The notes beneath the pieces are model-generated. The model had not been told where the DNA came from, searched no databases, and saw nothing but the letters and a program-made list of their open reading frames with translations. This document shows positions 23,426-30,968 of a DNA stretch of 41,923 nt, in pieces (the first letter of the stretch is position 1; each line of letters starts with the position of its first letter). The position numbers were made by a program, and so were the translations under genes. Source of the stretch: Lachnospiraceae bacterium (GTDB lineage: Bacteria; Bacillota; Clostridia; Lachnospirales; Lachnospiraceae); contig JAAUZX010000031.1 of NCBI GenBank assembly GCA_014804365.1, positions 16,969 to 58,891 of the forward strand, in the 5' to 3' direction.

Positions 23426-24217
23426 ATGCGAATTATTTTTATCAGACACGGAGACCCTGATTACGTAAATGACGCTCTGACCTCAAAAGGAATCAGAGAA
23501 GCAAAACTGTTATCTGACAGGCTTGTAAAATGGCCAACTAAGCAGATGGACTTCTACTGCTCTCCCCTCGGCAGAGCGAAACAAACCGCTTCCTACACCT
23601 TGGAGCGGATCGGACGAACCGCCGAAATCTATGACTGGATGAAAGAATTCTACTACCGCGTTGACGATCCCTCCACGGGACGCTTCGGTGTGCCTTGGGA
23701 TTTCATGCCGGAGTATTGGACCGAGATACCGGAAATGTACGATAAAGATGCATGGAAAAAGACGGTCATCTACAGTTCCAATCAGGAACTTGTGCCCGCT
23801 TATCAGCAAACCTGTGATGAGCTCGACCGTCTCATTGAAAAATACGGTTACAAGAGACATCATAACTACTATATCAATACAAATACCAGCGATGCTACAG
23901 ATGATATCTCTGTGTCAAAAACCGATTTACAGGCAAATATCGAAGCCGAAACAGCAAACAAAAATGACACAATTGTCATATTCTGTCATTTGGGCATCAC
24001 ATGCGTGATGATGAGTCATCTTCTGGGCATATCGCCCGCCCTCCTGTGCCACGCATTCTATCTGGCTCCCACCTCGGTGACTATTCTTGCCACAGAAGAA
24101 CGTCAGAACAATATCGCCGCTTTCCGTGCACAAGTGATCGGAGATACAAGCCATCTGCTGCAAGGCGGGGAACCGGTTTCCGCCGCGGGATATTTTACGG
24201 ATGTATTTCAAGGTTAA
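23426..24217 (+). CDS. Histidine phosphatase family protein (phosphoglycerate mutase-like)
   Basis: This 263-residue protein belongs to the histidine phosphatase superfamily. The N-terminal catalytic motif reads IFIRHGDPDY with the phospho-accepting His8, the second Arg site is in YCSPLGRAKQTA, and the C-terminal catalytic His is in IVIFCHLGITCVMMSHLLG. The usual RHGxT reads RHGDP. The insert between the two halves (about 70-170) is longer than in the smallest members and may shape a substrate pocket. Substrate cannot be told from sequence. The ATG has a strong AGGAGGAATAAGCACC site. It is divergent from hflKC and convergent with trpS. Confidence 0.88.
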   Translation: MRIIFIRHGDPDYVNDALTSKGIREAKLLSDRLVKWPTKQMDFYCSPLGRAKQTASYTLERIGRTAEIYDWMKEFYYRVDDPSTGRFGVPWDFMPEYWTEIPEMYDKDAWKKTVIYSSNQELVPAYQQTCDELDRLIEKYGYKRHHNYYINTNTSDATDDISVSKTDLQANIEAETANKNDTIVIFCHLGITCVMMSHLLGISPALLCHAFYLAPTSVTILATEERQNNIAAFRAQVIGDTSHLLQGGEPVSAAGYFTDVFQG

Positions 24218-24236
24218 AAAATTGAGCTTCGCTTAA

Positions 24237-24260
24237 TTGCAAGATTCGCTTCGCGAATTC
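24237..24260. repeat. 24-nt hairpin repeat, copy 2
   Basis: TTGCAAGATTCGCTTCGCGA plus AATTC-like end repeats copy 1 (10144-10167) with four differences. The core stem is ATTCGC-TTC-GCGAAT. It lies 19 bp after the phosphatase stop, just before the strong terminator hairpin. Both copies sit just past the end of a plus-strand gene that faces a minus-strand gene. Confidence 0.5.
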
Positions 24261-24262
24261 AA

Positions 24263-24303
24263 ATAAAGCGCACATGGCTGCCGCCTGGCCATGTGCGCTT
24301 TAT
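24263..24303. terminator. Bidirectional terminator between the phosphatase gene and trpS
   Basis: Arms at 24263-24278 and 24288-24303 form a perfect 16-bp stem (ATAAAGCGCACATGGC with its complement) around a 9-base loop. The T/A-rich stem base supplies a short T stretch on either strand. It lies between two convergent genes and should stop both. Confidence 0.85.
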
Positions 24304-24321
24304 CATTGATCAATACCGTAC

Positions 24322-25326
24322 TTACCGGATTTTCTCCGGGAATCCGACTTTTTTCTGCACCTTACGGAGCGTTTTGGTGGCATAGTAATTCGCCTTCTCC
24401 GCATTATCCTTAATAATCTTGTCTATATAGTCTTTATTCTTAGACAGGTCTGCAAAACGATCCTGCAGCGGTTTCAATACGCTGACTACGGATTCACCTA
24501 CCGCCATCTTGAAATCGCCGTAACCTTTCCCGTCAAATTCTTTCTCGATATCCTCCGTTGATTTGCCTGTACATACACTGTAGATATCCATCAGATTCTT
24601 AATGCCGGGCTGTTCATCCGTATAACGCACACACGCCTCGGAATCTGTCACCGCACGTTTGAATTTGCGCATGATCGTGTCCGGATCATCCATCAGATAA
24701 ATACTTGCATTCGGATTCTCGTCCGACTTAGACATCTTCTTCGCAGGATCCTGTAAACTCTTGATGCTTGCGCCCTTCTTGCCGATATACGGCTCCGGAA
24801 TCGTGAATACATCGCCGTAGATTGCATTGAAACGCTGTGCAACATCTCTGGTAAGTTCAAGATGCTGCAATTGATCCTTACCTACCGGAACAACATCTGA
24901 CTGGTACAGCAGGATATCCGCCGCCATCAGAACCGGATAAGTAAACAGTCCGGCATTAATATTGTCCGCATGCTTGGCCGCTTTATCTTTAAACTGTGTC
25001 ATACGGTTCAGTTCTCCCATATAGGTAAAACAGTTGAGAATCCATGACAGCTCCGCATGCCCGGACACATGCGACTGATAATATAAACAATTCTTCTCGG
25101 GATCGATCCCGGCCGCAATATACAGAGTCAGCAGATTTCTGGCGCGCTTACGGAGCTCCGCAGGATCCTGTCTGATCGTGATGGAATGAAGATCTACCAC
25201 CGAATAAAAACACATATACTCATCACACAGGGTAATCCAGTTCTTAAGCGCCCCCAGATAATTCCCCAGCGTAAGATTACCGGTAGACTGCATACCGCTG
25301 AATAAAACTTTATTTCCATCTATCAT
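24322..25326 (-). CDS. trpS: Tryptophanyl-tRNA synthetase
   Basis: This class I aminoacyl-tRNA synthetase charges tRNA-Trp. The 334-residue length is normal. The HIGH-equivalent lies in GMQSTGNLTLGNYLGALKNW and the KMSKS loop in DPAKKMSKSDENPNAS. GKDQLQHLELTRDVAQRFN is another family hallmark. The start is the ATG at 25326, preceded by GGAGGAAAGATAAAG, 26 codons inside a longer open frame. It appears to be a single-gene unit with its own promoter at 25410-25438 and a strong terminator. The leader of about 75 bases is too short for a T-box riboswitch. Confidence 0.97.
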   Translation of the reverse strand: MIDGNKVLFSGMQSTGNLTLGNYLGALKNWITLCDEYMCFYSVVDLHSITIRQDPAELRKRARNLLTLYIAAGIDPEKNCLYYQSHVSGHAELSWILNCFTYMGELNRMTQFKDKAAKHADNINAGLFTYPVLMAADILLYQSDVVPVGKDQLQHLELTRDVAQRFNAIYGDVFTIPEPYIGKKGASIKSLQDPAKKMSKSDENPNASIYLMDDPDTIMRKFKRAVTDSEACVRYTDEQPGIKNLMDIYSVCTGKSTEDIEKEFDGKGYGDFKMAVGESVVSVLKPLQDRFADLSKNKDYIDKIIKDNAEKANYYATKTLRKVQKKVGFPEKIR

Positions 25327-25409
25327 CTTTATCTTTCCTCCAATCCGAAACGTTCCGATCCGTTTTATGAACACTCCTCGATAACGTTTCCCGGCTTGTA
25401 CCAAAATTC

Positions 25410-25438
25410 AGTTTATCATTGCCCTTTCCTTCCGTCAA
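25410..25438 (-). promoter_or_regulatory. Promoter of trpS
   Basis: On the minus strand TTGACG (25433-25438) and TAAACT (25410-25415) are 17 bp apart, with TGA directly before the -10 (an extended -10). It overlaps an inverted repeat TTGCCCTTTC/GAAAGGGCAA around 25418-25455 that may end the upstream Cys-rich ORF or bind a regulator. Confidence 0.55.
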
Positions 25439-25466
25439 CCAAAAAGAAAGGGCAACTGTATAAAGA

Positions 25467-25775
25467 TTACTTACCGTCACATCCGCAACCGGAATTGTTA
25501 AACGGTCTGGAATCAAAGCGGGGTTCAAACCGGGAGTCGTTGTTATTGCACGGGCACGAATCACGGTCTGCGTCACCATCTCTGCCGCGGTCACGATCAC
25601 AGTCGCAATTGCGCTCTCTCGCGCGCTCCCTTTCTCTCTCTCCCTCTCTCTCCCTCGGACGGCAGGGTGGTGTCGGCGGCTCTACAGATTCACAGCCGCA
25701 GCCCGATTCATTGTTATTCCCGCGTCCGTTTTGATTTCCAAAAAGTAAAAACAAAAGAATGATCCAACTATTCAT
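25467..25775 (-). CDS. Small Cys-rich, Arg/Glu/Asp dipeptide-repeat protein
   Basis: This 102-residue frame starts with a hydrophobic stretch (MNSWIILLFLLFG), then Asn/Gly-rich sequence, SGCGCESVEPPTPPCRP, a central charged run of alternating Arg-Glu (REREGERERERARERN) and Arg-Asp (CDCDRDRGRDGDADRD), and ends SGCGCDGK. It has nine Cys, mostly in CxC pairs. The short hydrophobic start and Cys/Gly-rich body recall small spore-coat or envelope peptides, but I cannot assign a family. A hairpin (CTCCTTTTT/AAAAAGGAG, 25787-25823) covers its AAGGAG ribosome binding site. It follows the DUF5662 gene. Low complexity makes a non-coding repeat possible, though the frame is clean. Confidence 0.6.
   Translation of the reverse strand: MNSWIILLFLLFGNQNGRGNNNESGCGCESVEPPTPPCRPREREGERERERARERNCDCDRDRGRDGDADRDSCPCNNNDSRFEPRFDSRPFNNSGCGCDGK
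25615..25668. repeat. Pyrimidine/purine microsatellite tract
   Basis: The plus strand is almost all C and T over about 50 bp with CTCTCT and CCCTCTCTCTCCCTC repeats, interrupted by CGCGCGC at 25620. On the coding strand it is (GA)n and gives the Arg-Glu repeat of the Cys-rich ORF. Such tracts are slippage-prone and can form triplex DNA. Confidence 0.7.
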
Positions 25776-25786
25776 ACTCTTCTCAT

Positions 25787-25823
25787 CTCCTTTTTCTCAT
25801 ACCATATCCTATGCAAAAAGGAG
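25787..25823 (-). promoter_or_regulatory. Hairpin over the ribosome binding site of the Cys-rich ORF
   Basis: CTCCTTTTT and AAAAAGGAG form a 9-bp stem with a 19-base loop. The 3' arm on the minus strand contains the AAAAAGGAG ribosome binding site of the gene starting at 25775, so folding would mask it. It also lies just after the DUF5662 stop. Confidence 0.35.
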
Positions 25824-25835
25824 TAATCGGGTCAC

Positions 25836-26381
25836 TCATCTTCTATGTTTTCGTAAAATTCTCGTTCTGATATACCTATATGTTTTCTCCTCACCATAAT
25901 CCGCCAGCATGTGCAGCAGGAACTCCAATTGACGTTTCGTCTTAGGATGTAGCGGCGGCGGGGTTTTAGATGACTGATAATACAGGAGCGGATCTTTAGT
26001 CGTATAGTCGTCCTTGTGATAAACCTTGCAGGCAGCAACCCGATCCATGAACATCTCCACTACATAGCGCTGCGGCATAGGTGCCGGTGCCATGCCGCCT
26101 TCAATATCTTTGGTGCTGTAATCGATCCAGTATTCGTAATGGTGCTTATTTCTTCCCTTATGGTGCAGCCACGCCGAGGAATAGCCGATATCTTCCCGTT
26201 CCGCATTATTAGGACTTCTGTTGCCTTGAAAATATTTAGCGCCCACCAGAAATTCTGCCGGACTGTACTTGGACAGATCATGCAGTATCCCCTGCCTGTA
26301 TAATCCCACTTTAAAACATCCTTCCATAACCAGTCGCTTATGATATGTAATTGTCTTAAAATGTTCCCATGCCTTATTCAT
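25836..26381 (-). CDS. DUF5662 family protein
   Basis: The 181-residue protein begins MNKAWEHFKTITYHKRLVME and matches my recollection of DUF5662: CFKVGLYRQGILHDLSKYS, then a YFQGNRSPNNAER segment, WLHHKGRNKHHYEYWID, and PMPQRYVVEMFMDRVAACKV. The LHDLSKYS, HHKGRNKHH and MDR pieces put several His/Asp where an HD-type metal hydrolase would have them, so a phosphohydrolase function is possible but unproven. The C-terminus ends TRRQL-type helices and a basic KHRR. The start at 26381 has AAGGATTGGAATT; a longer frame reaches 26414. It lies 52 bp after the GH13-like gene. Confidence 0.75.
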   Translation of the reverse strand: MNKAWEHFKTITYHKRLVMEGCFKVGLYRQGILHDLSKYSPAEFLVGAKYFQGNRSPNNAEREDIGYSSAWLHHKGRNKHHYEYWIDYSTKDIEGGMAPAPMPQRYVVEMFMDRVAACKVYHKDDYTTKDPLLYYQSSKTPPPLHPKTKRQLEFLLHMLADYGEEKTYRYIRTRILRKHRR

Positions 26382-26433
26382 AATTCCAATCCTTCTTTTG
26401 ACTAACATAGTCAACCCGTCATTTTCGCGGTTC

Positions 26434-28458
26434 TTACTCTGATTTCCGTTTTTCTTTCACGGTTCTTACGCTTTTTCTCTTATCTGCTGCTATCGGGCGG
26501 TCTTTCACCGTATAGATTGCCACCGATCGCGGTGAAACATAGATTTCCTGCATGGGTTCCGCAGCTTCGCCGTCACTTTGTTCTACGGCCTCTTCGGCGG
26601 GAATGTCCGGATATTCCTGCGGATCAGTGGTTGCGTACAATGTCCATTCTTTTCCCTTCGGCGGTTGCGGCAGTCCGAGATAGTTCCCTTTCCAGTGGAA
26701 ATTTACGCCGATGTAGAAAAGCATATCATCCTTTTCCCCGCCAATTTCTCCGTACCATCCGCAGTACATGATCCCGATACTTCTGCTGACAGGGCTTGTA
26801 TCCGGTCTCCATGCCTCTCTTCCGTGAAAGGAGATATCCGGATAGCCGCAGGAAAGATAATCCATTCCCTTTAACGGTTCCCTGCTATGCAGGATCGGAT
26901 GTGCCCTGCGCAGCGCAATCAGCGCCTTTGTGTAATCCAGAAGCTCTCTGCCGCTCTCCAACTGATTCCACTTGATCCATGCCACAGCATTGTCCTGACA
27001 GTAGGGATTATTATTTCCATCCTGAGTATTACCGAATTCATCCCCGCTGTATAGAAGTGGCGTTCCCTGTGACAAAAATACAAGTGACAATGCATTTTTC
27101 ATCTGTCGCATACGCAGATCCGCAATGTATTTCCGGCGGGTTTTACCTTCTACGCCGCAGTTCCAGCTACAGTTATAATCCGTGCCGTCCTGATTATTCT
27201 CACCGTTTTGCTCATTGTGCTTGCGGTCATAAGACACCAGATCTTTAAGTCTCATGCCGTCCCACTTCGCAATATAATTAATGATCCCCGTATCGGTACG
27301 GTTATTGCGCATATGGAAAATCAATTGGTTGATCAGATTATCATCGCCTTTAAGCACCCTGCGCATATCGTAGAGGAACCCGTCACTCAGCCATCCAAGC
27401 CGGCGCGCAGACATAATATAGTCAGTATTTTTCGGACAATATTGCTGTATTGTCAAAAGTTTCGTCTCCGCAAGAAGAGGCTCACTCGCAAACAAATCGA
27501 TCGGAAGCTCCGTCCCCAGCACATGAAATCCATCTATGTGATATTCCAGTATCCAATACTTCAATATCTCCAGCATTTCCATAGGGCTGATCTCCGACGG
27601 GAAATAGAACTGCATAAGAACCTCTATTCCACTTCGGTGAAGCGTCTTAACCATATCCTTATACTCCGTGACCGGATCTTTACTGTAGGCATATCCACTC
27701 TTAGGTATGTAATATAATCCTTTCTGATATCCCCAGTAATTGACTCTGCGGGCATTATTCTTAGAGCCCTGAACCGCAGCTTCCGCCTCTGCGCCACTTT
27801 TTACGGACATATGCTCCGGGATCTGTCTGTAGGATGCCGCTGCCTGCTCCATCGTCATTTCCGAAGGAGATACCTTGTTTTCCATGATCTCCTCAAACTC
27901 ATAAGACGGCATCAGAAGAAGCGAAGTGATTCCCAATTCTTTCAGATATGGTATCTTCTCCGTAATTCCGGCATAGGTTCCCCGGCACTGCACACCGGAC
28001 GAACTGTGCTTCGTAAATCCACGGACATGCAGGGCGTAAAGAATCACATCCTCATATGGAAGTCCCAGCGTCCGATCCTCTTCCCAGTCATAGGTTTCCG
28101 TCTGTACCATACATCTTGCTATGCCCCTGCCGGTCACCCCATAACGATGCGGATTTTCCAGTCTTTTACAATACGGATCCTGCCAGCTCCGGTCACCGCG
28201 GTAGAACAGATAACTGCAGGATGTATCATGGTAGCCCTTAAGCAGCATGGCAAATACACAGCCTGTTTTGCTCTCCTTTGGAAACGGAATCTTTACTCCG
28301 CTTCTGTGTTTCTTATCATATAAGATCACTCCGAATTCCGAATTATCGTCATCATCCCGTGTACGTTCACACACTGCGGCAATATGCATGCCTTCCGGCA
28401 CAAAATATACGCCTAAAGGATATGCTTGTGTCTTTATCACTTCAAATTTTCTGCGCAT
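26434..28458 (-). CDS. GH13 glycogen-debranching-enzyme homologue lacking catalytic residues
   Basis: The 674-residue protein aligns by eye with GlgX/isoamylase/pullulanase-type GH13 enzymes. It has an N-terminal beta domain (about 1-110), the YALHVRGFTKHSS start of the barrel, and the subfamily hallmark DLVSYDRKHNEQNGENNQDG followed by NCSWNCG and LLYSGDEFGNTQDGNNNPYCQDN. Region II, normally DGFRFD, is DGFHVLG at 309-315: His312 replaces Arg and Leu314 the Asp nucleophile. Where the Glu acid is expected (KLIAEPW) there is KLLTIQQ, with Ile337. Region IV keeps Asp400 but has Trp399 for His. It should therefore not hydrolyse glucans; carbohydrate binding or regulation is inferred. The ATG at 28458 follows GGAGGATATA. 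Confidence 0.88.
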   Translation of the reverse strand: MRRKFEVIKTQAYPLGVYFVPEGMHIAAVCERTRDDDDNSEFGVILYDKKHRSGVKIPFPKESKTGCVFAMLLKGYHDTSCSYLFYRGDRSWQDPYCKRLENPHRYGVTGRGIARCMVQTETYDWEEDRTLGLPYEDVILYALHVRGFTKHSSSGVQCRGTYAGITEKIPYLKELGITSLLLMPSYEFEEIMENKVSPSEMTMEQAAASYRQIPEHMSVKSGAEAEAAVQGSKNNARRVNYWGYQKGLYYIPKSGYAYSKDPVTEYKDMVKTLHRSGIEVLMQFYFPSEISPMEMLEILKYWILEYHIDGFHVLGTELPIDLFASEPLLAETKLLTIQQYCPKNTDYIMSARRLGWLSDGFLYDMRRVLKGDDNLINQLIFHMRNNRTDTGIINYIAKWDGMRLKDLVSYDRKHNEQNGENNQDGTDYNCSWNCGVEGKTRRKYIADLRMRQMKNALSLVFLSQGTPLLYSGDEFGNTQDGNNNPYCQDNAVAWIKWNQLESGRELLDYTKALIALRRAHPILHSREPLKGMDYLSCGYPDISFHGREAWRPDTSPVSRSIGIMYCGWYGEIGGEKDDMLFYIGVNFHWKGNYLGLPQPPKGKEWTLYATTDPQEYPDIPAEEAVEQSDGEAAEPMQEIYVSPRSVAIYTVKDRPIAADKRKSVRTVKEKRKSE

Positions 28459-28502
28459 TATATCCTCCGACAAATAAAGTCTCATGATTAGTCTATAATA
28501 GT

Positions 28503-28531
28503 ATTCTAACATAGAAAACCATTTTTCTAAA
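28503..28531 (-). promoter_or_regulatory. Candidate promoter of the GH13-like gene
   Basis: On the minus strand TTTAGA (28526-28531) and TAGAAT (28503-28508) are 17 bp apart, about 45 bp before the start codon. It ends 4 bp from the palindromic element copy B. The -35 is a modest match. Confidence 0.4.
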
Positions 28532-28535
28532 TAAA

Positions 28536-28707
28536 AAATATTTGTAACTGTTCAGAACCCTGTTCTTCACAGTTACGTGGATGCACAGAAATTATGCATT
28601 CTGCATAATTTCGCGCATGTCTGTCTCGGGTTTTCTGTGACTTCCGCTTACGCTTCACTCACAAAAAACACCTCGCGGAAGCACCTTCTGAACAGTTACA
28701 AATATTT
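28536..28707. repeat. Palindromic intergenic element, copy B
   Basis: This 172-bp element is bounded by perfect 22-bp inverted repeats at 28536-28557 and 28686-28707, each containing GTAACTGTTCAG or its complement. Internal stems include GAAATTATGCA/TGCATAATTTC (28588-28612), CACAGAAA/TTTTCTGTG (28584-28591 with 28631-28639) and CTTCCGC/GCGGAAG (28641-28647 with 28675-28681). TTCACAGTTACG at 28566-28577 is shared exactly with copy A. It lies precisely between two divergent promoters. There is no open frame inside; it resembles a MITE or a structured REP-like element. Confidence 0.8.
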
Positions 28708-28712
28708 CAACA

Positions 28713-28741
28713 TTGAATATCTGGCTTATTTTTTGTAAAAT
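28713..28741 (+). promoter_or_regulatory. Promoter of the DUF1292 gene
   Basis: TTGAAT at 28713-28718 and TAAAAT at 28736-28741 are 17 bp apart, about 32 bp before the ATG at 28774. The -35 begins 5 bp after the right end of palindromic element B. Confidence 0.6.
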
Positions 28742-28773
28742 ATAGCTATTCCAATGCAAAAGGAGGTTCTCTT

Positions 28774-29115
28774 ATGGACAAAACCGGCAACCAAAATGCA
28801 AATAACGGCTACGATGCGGAAGAAATGACGGTCGAACTGGACTTAGAAGACGGTACTTCCGTCACATGTGCCATTGTAACGATCCTGTCAGTCGGCGATC
28901 AGGACTATATTGCACTCCTTCCTCTTGACGAAAACGGTGATAATGCGGACGGCGAAGTCTGGTTCTACCGTTACCGCGAGAATCCGGACGATCCGAACGA
29001 GGAGCCGGAGCTTACCTATATCGACGACGATGAGGAATACGAAGCCGTGACGGACGCGTTCGACGAATATCTGGATTCTGCAGAATTTGATGAATTGGTA
29101 GAAGAAGATGACTGA
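28774..29115 (+). CDS. DUF1292 domain protein
   Basis: The 113-residue acidic protein has a DUF1292 core: MTVELDLEDGTSVTCAIVTI, then YIALLPLDENGDNADGEVWF, and YRYRENPD. Proteins of this family are small, widespread in Firmicutes and of unknown function. The C-terminal 45 residues are almost all acidic ([20 protein letters not shown]). CAAAAGGAGGTTCTCTT precedes the ATG, an excellent site. The last 100 bases overlap the end of the helicase gene on the other strand. Confidence 0.88.
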   Translation: MDKTGNQNANNGYDAEEMTVELDLEDGTSVTCAIVTILSVGDQDYIALLPLDENGDNADGEVWFYRYRENPDDPNEEPELTYIDDDEEYEAVTDAFDEYLDSAEFDELVEEDD

Positions 29116-30968
29116 CACAGGCATTTTATGAAGCGGGAGGGGACATCCTTTCCGCTTTTTCCCTGGTATGCCATAAGGTATAGCTCCCGTCTGGCTCTGG
29201 TCATCGCAACGTAGAACATACGCCGCTCCTCTTCGATTTCCTCGTCAGTCTGTGATCTGGCGGACGGTATTGTGCCATCCTGACAGTCAGGTATATAGAC
29301 CGTGTCGAACTCCAATCCCTTGGATGCATGCATGGTCATAAGCCTGATTCCCGCCGCCGCTGTTTCACATGTCCTGATATTCCGTAAAGTTTCTTCGTAT
29401 TGACTAATATAGTCATTTATCTGTGCAAAAGTTTGAAATTCTTTTGCAAATTCCTGAAATTCTATCCCGATTCCAATCAGCTCCCCTGCTTTCTCCATGC
29501 CATACTTTTCTGTAAGATAACGGTCATATCCGATAATCTTGCGAATATAGTGAACCTGCAGATGAGGGCTCTTGGTGCGCAGGGATTCCAGATCGCGGAA
29601 CAATTTCCTGATCCGTTCCTGCAAGACAGGTGTGTCCCGATAGTAAGCTGTCAATTCTGCTTCACTGATTCGCTCCTGCGGTACCGCTTCTCTTTTCAGA
29701 TATCTGACGGGCCTATTCATGATCCGCAGGAAATGTTTGCGCATAAGCTCTCCCCTTCCCTGCACCAAAGCCATATATGCCATGATATCCTGTATCACAA
29801 AGTGTCGGAAACGGCTCTTCGGCGCTTCTTTCATGGTAAACGGTATCCCTTTCTTGCGAAGGGTCTGCGCCCACATGGCGCAGTCATAGTTCGTCCTGCA
29901 TATCATCGCGCATGATTCTAACAGTTCCATCTCTTTTTTCCGTGCCAGCTCTTCTGACAACCGCTCTTCCTTTTCCGCTGCCGACGCAAATATCTGCAGA
30001 TATAGTCCCGCCCCTTCCTCGTGAGAGGCACGAACCTGCTTCCCGACACGGTTATGATTTTCGCTGATCACTCTGCCGGCGGCTTCCACGATCTGACTGT
30101 TGCAGCGGTAATTGATATCCAGAAATATTCTGTCGGCAGACGGGTAATCTCTCACAAAATCCCGCATAATGCCGGGACTGGCCCCTCGAAATCCATAGAT
30201 GGACTGGTCGTCGTCACCCACGATAAACAAATTATTCTCGGGCGCTGCCAAGAGTCTTATGATCTCGTACTGCTTTGGTGAGATATCCTGAAATTCATCA
30301 ATTAAAATGTATGAAAACTGCTTCTGCCAACGGGCCAGGATATCCGGCTGTGCTGTCAGCATATCATAACAATGACACAGAATATCATCGAAATCCATCT
30401 GTTTAAATTCCCGCAAGTAGGAAGCATACTCTTCCGCCAGAAAGAGTACGTCTTCTTCTCCGATCTTCTGCACCGGAAGCGGCTTTATAACGGAAGATGT
30501 CTTATAGGCGCTCAATGAAGCAATTACACTGTCCATGTCTTCTTCCTGCAGACATGCAAAACGCTTGTGCATATGAATGATCTGTCTGATCAGTTTCCTC
30601 CTCTCAGTTTCCGTAATGATGACATAGTCGCGATACTGCGCAGATTGTTTCAGAATATGATAGAACACGGCATGAAAGGTGCCGAACCTGACCGGTGGTC
30701 TCTCCGGTTCCATAAGACGAAAGAAGCGTTCCTGCATTTCCAGTGCCGCCGCTTTCGTAAAAGTGATGACAAGAATATGTGACGGGTCTATGCCCTGTCC
30801 GGTGATGAGCTGTCTGATACGGTGTACGATGACGTAAGTCTTGCCGCTGCCGGGGCCGGCAAAAACCTGCGCTGCCCCGACAGTATGCATGATAGCCTGT
30901 TCCTGATTGGGATTTCCCGTAAATTCAGGCACCTTGTAATTTCTCGATTCCTTTACGGATTCTTGCAA
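29016..30968 (-). CDS. UvrD/PcrA-like ATP-dependent DNA helicase (SF1A)
   Basis: The 650-residue protein has the superfamily 1 helicase motifs in order: [16 protein letters not shown] (Walker A, with Pro in place of the usual Ala), [18 protein letters not shown] Ia, [17 protein letters not shown] (II), [16 protein letters not shown] (III), then [19 protein letters not shown] (V) and [16 protein letters not shown] (VI). It is shorter than PcrA and lacks its C-terminal Tudor-like tail; the end ([18 protein letters not shown]) is a Ser-rich tail read antisense to the acidic tail of DUF1292. The start is TTG at 30968, supported by AAGGAGGAG just upstream, and lies 44 bp inside gltX. A repair or replication role is likely. 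Confidence 0.9.
   Translation of the reverse strand: MQESVKESRNYKVPEFTGNPNQEQAIMHTVGAAQVFAGPGSGKTYVIVHRIRQLITGQGIDPSHILVITFTKAAALEMQERFFRLMEPERPPVRFGTFHAVFYHILKQSAQYRDYVIITETERRKLIRQIIHMHKRFACLQEEDMDSVIASLSAYKTSSVIKPLPVQKIGEEDVLFLAEEYASYLREFKQMDFDDILCHCYDMLTAQPDILARWQKQFSYILIDEFQDISPKQYEIIRLLAAPENNLFIVGDDDQSIYGFRGASPGIMRDFVRDYPSADRIFLDINYRCNSQIVEAAGRVISENHNRVGKQVRASHEEGAGLYLQIFASAAEKEERLSEELARKKEMELLESCAMICRTNYDCAMWAQTLRKKGIPFTMKEAPKSRFRHFVIQDIMAYMALVQGRGELMRKHFLRIMNRPVRYLKREAVPQERISEAELTAYYRDTPVLQERIRKLFRDLESLRTKSPHLQVHYIRKIIGYDRYLTEKYGMEKAGELIGIGIEFQEFAKEFQTFAQINDYISQYEETLRNIRTCETAAAGIRLMTMHASKGLEFDTVYIPDCQDGTIPSARSQTDEEIEEERRMFYVAMTRARRELYLMAYQGKSGKDVPSRFIKCLCQSSSSTNSSNSAESRYSSNASVTASYSSSSSI

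Noticed and set aside
25327..25466. T-box riboswitch before trpS
   Set aside because: The leader from the predicted promoter is only about 75 bases, and no T-box consensus sequence was seen.
25396..25734. 112-codon plus-strand frame with Ser-Arg repeats
   Set aside because: The Ser/Arg/Leu repeats are the antisense reading of the GA microsatellite. The minus-strand frame has the better start and a Cys pattern that looks selected.
29400..29915. 171-codon plus-strand frame inside the helicase gene
   Set aside because: The helicase motifs on the minus strand are clear, and this frame shows no domain or ribosome binding site.
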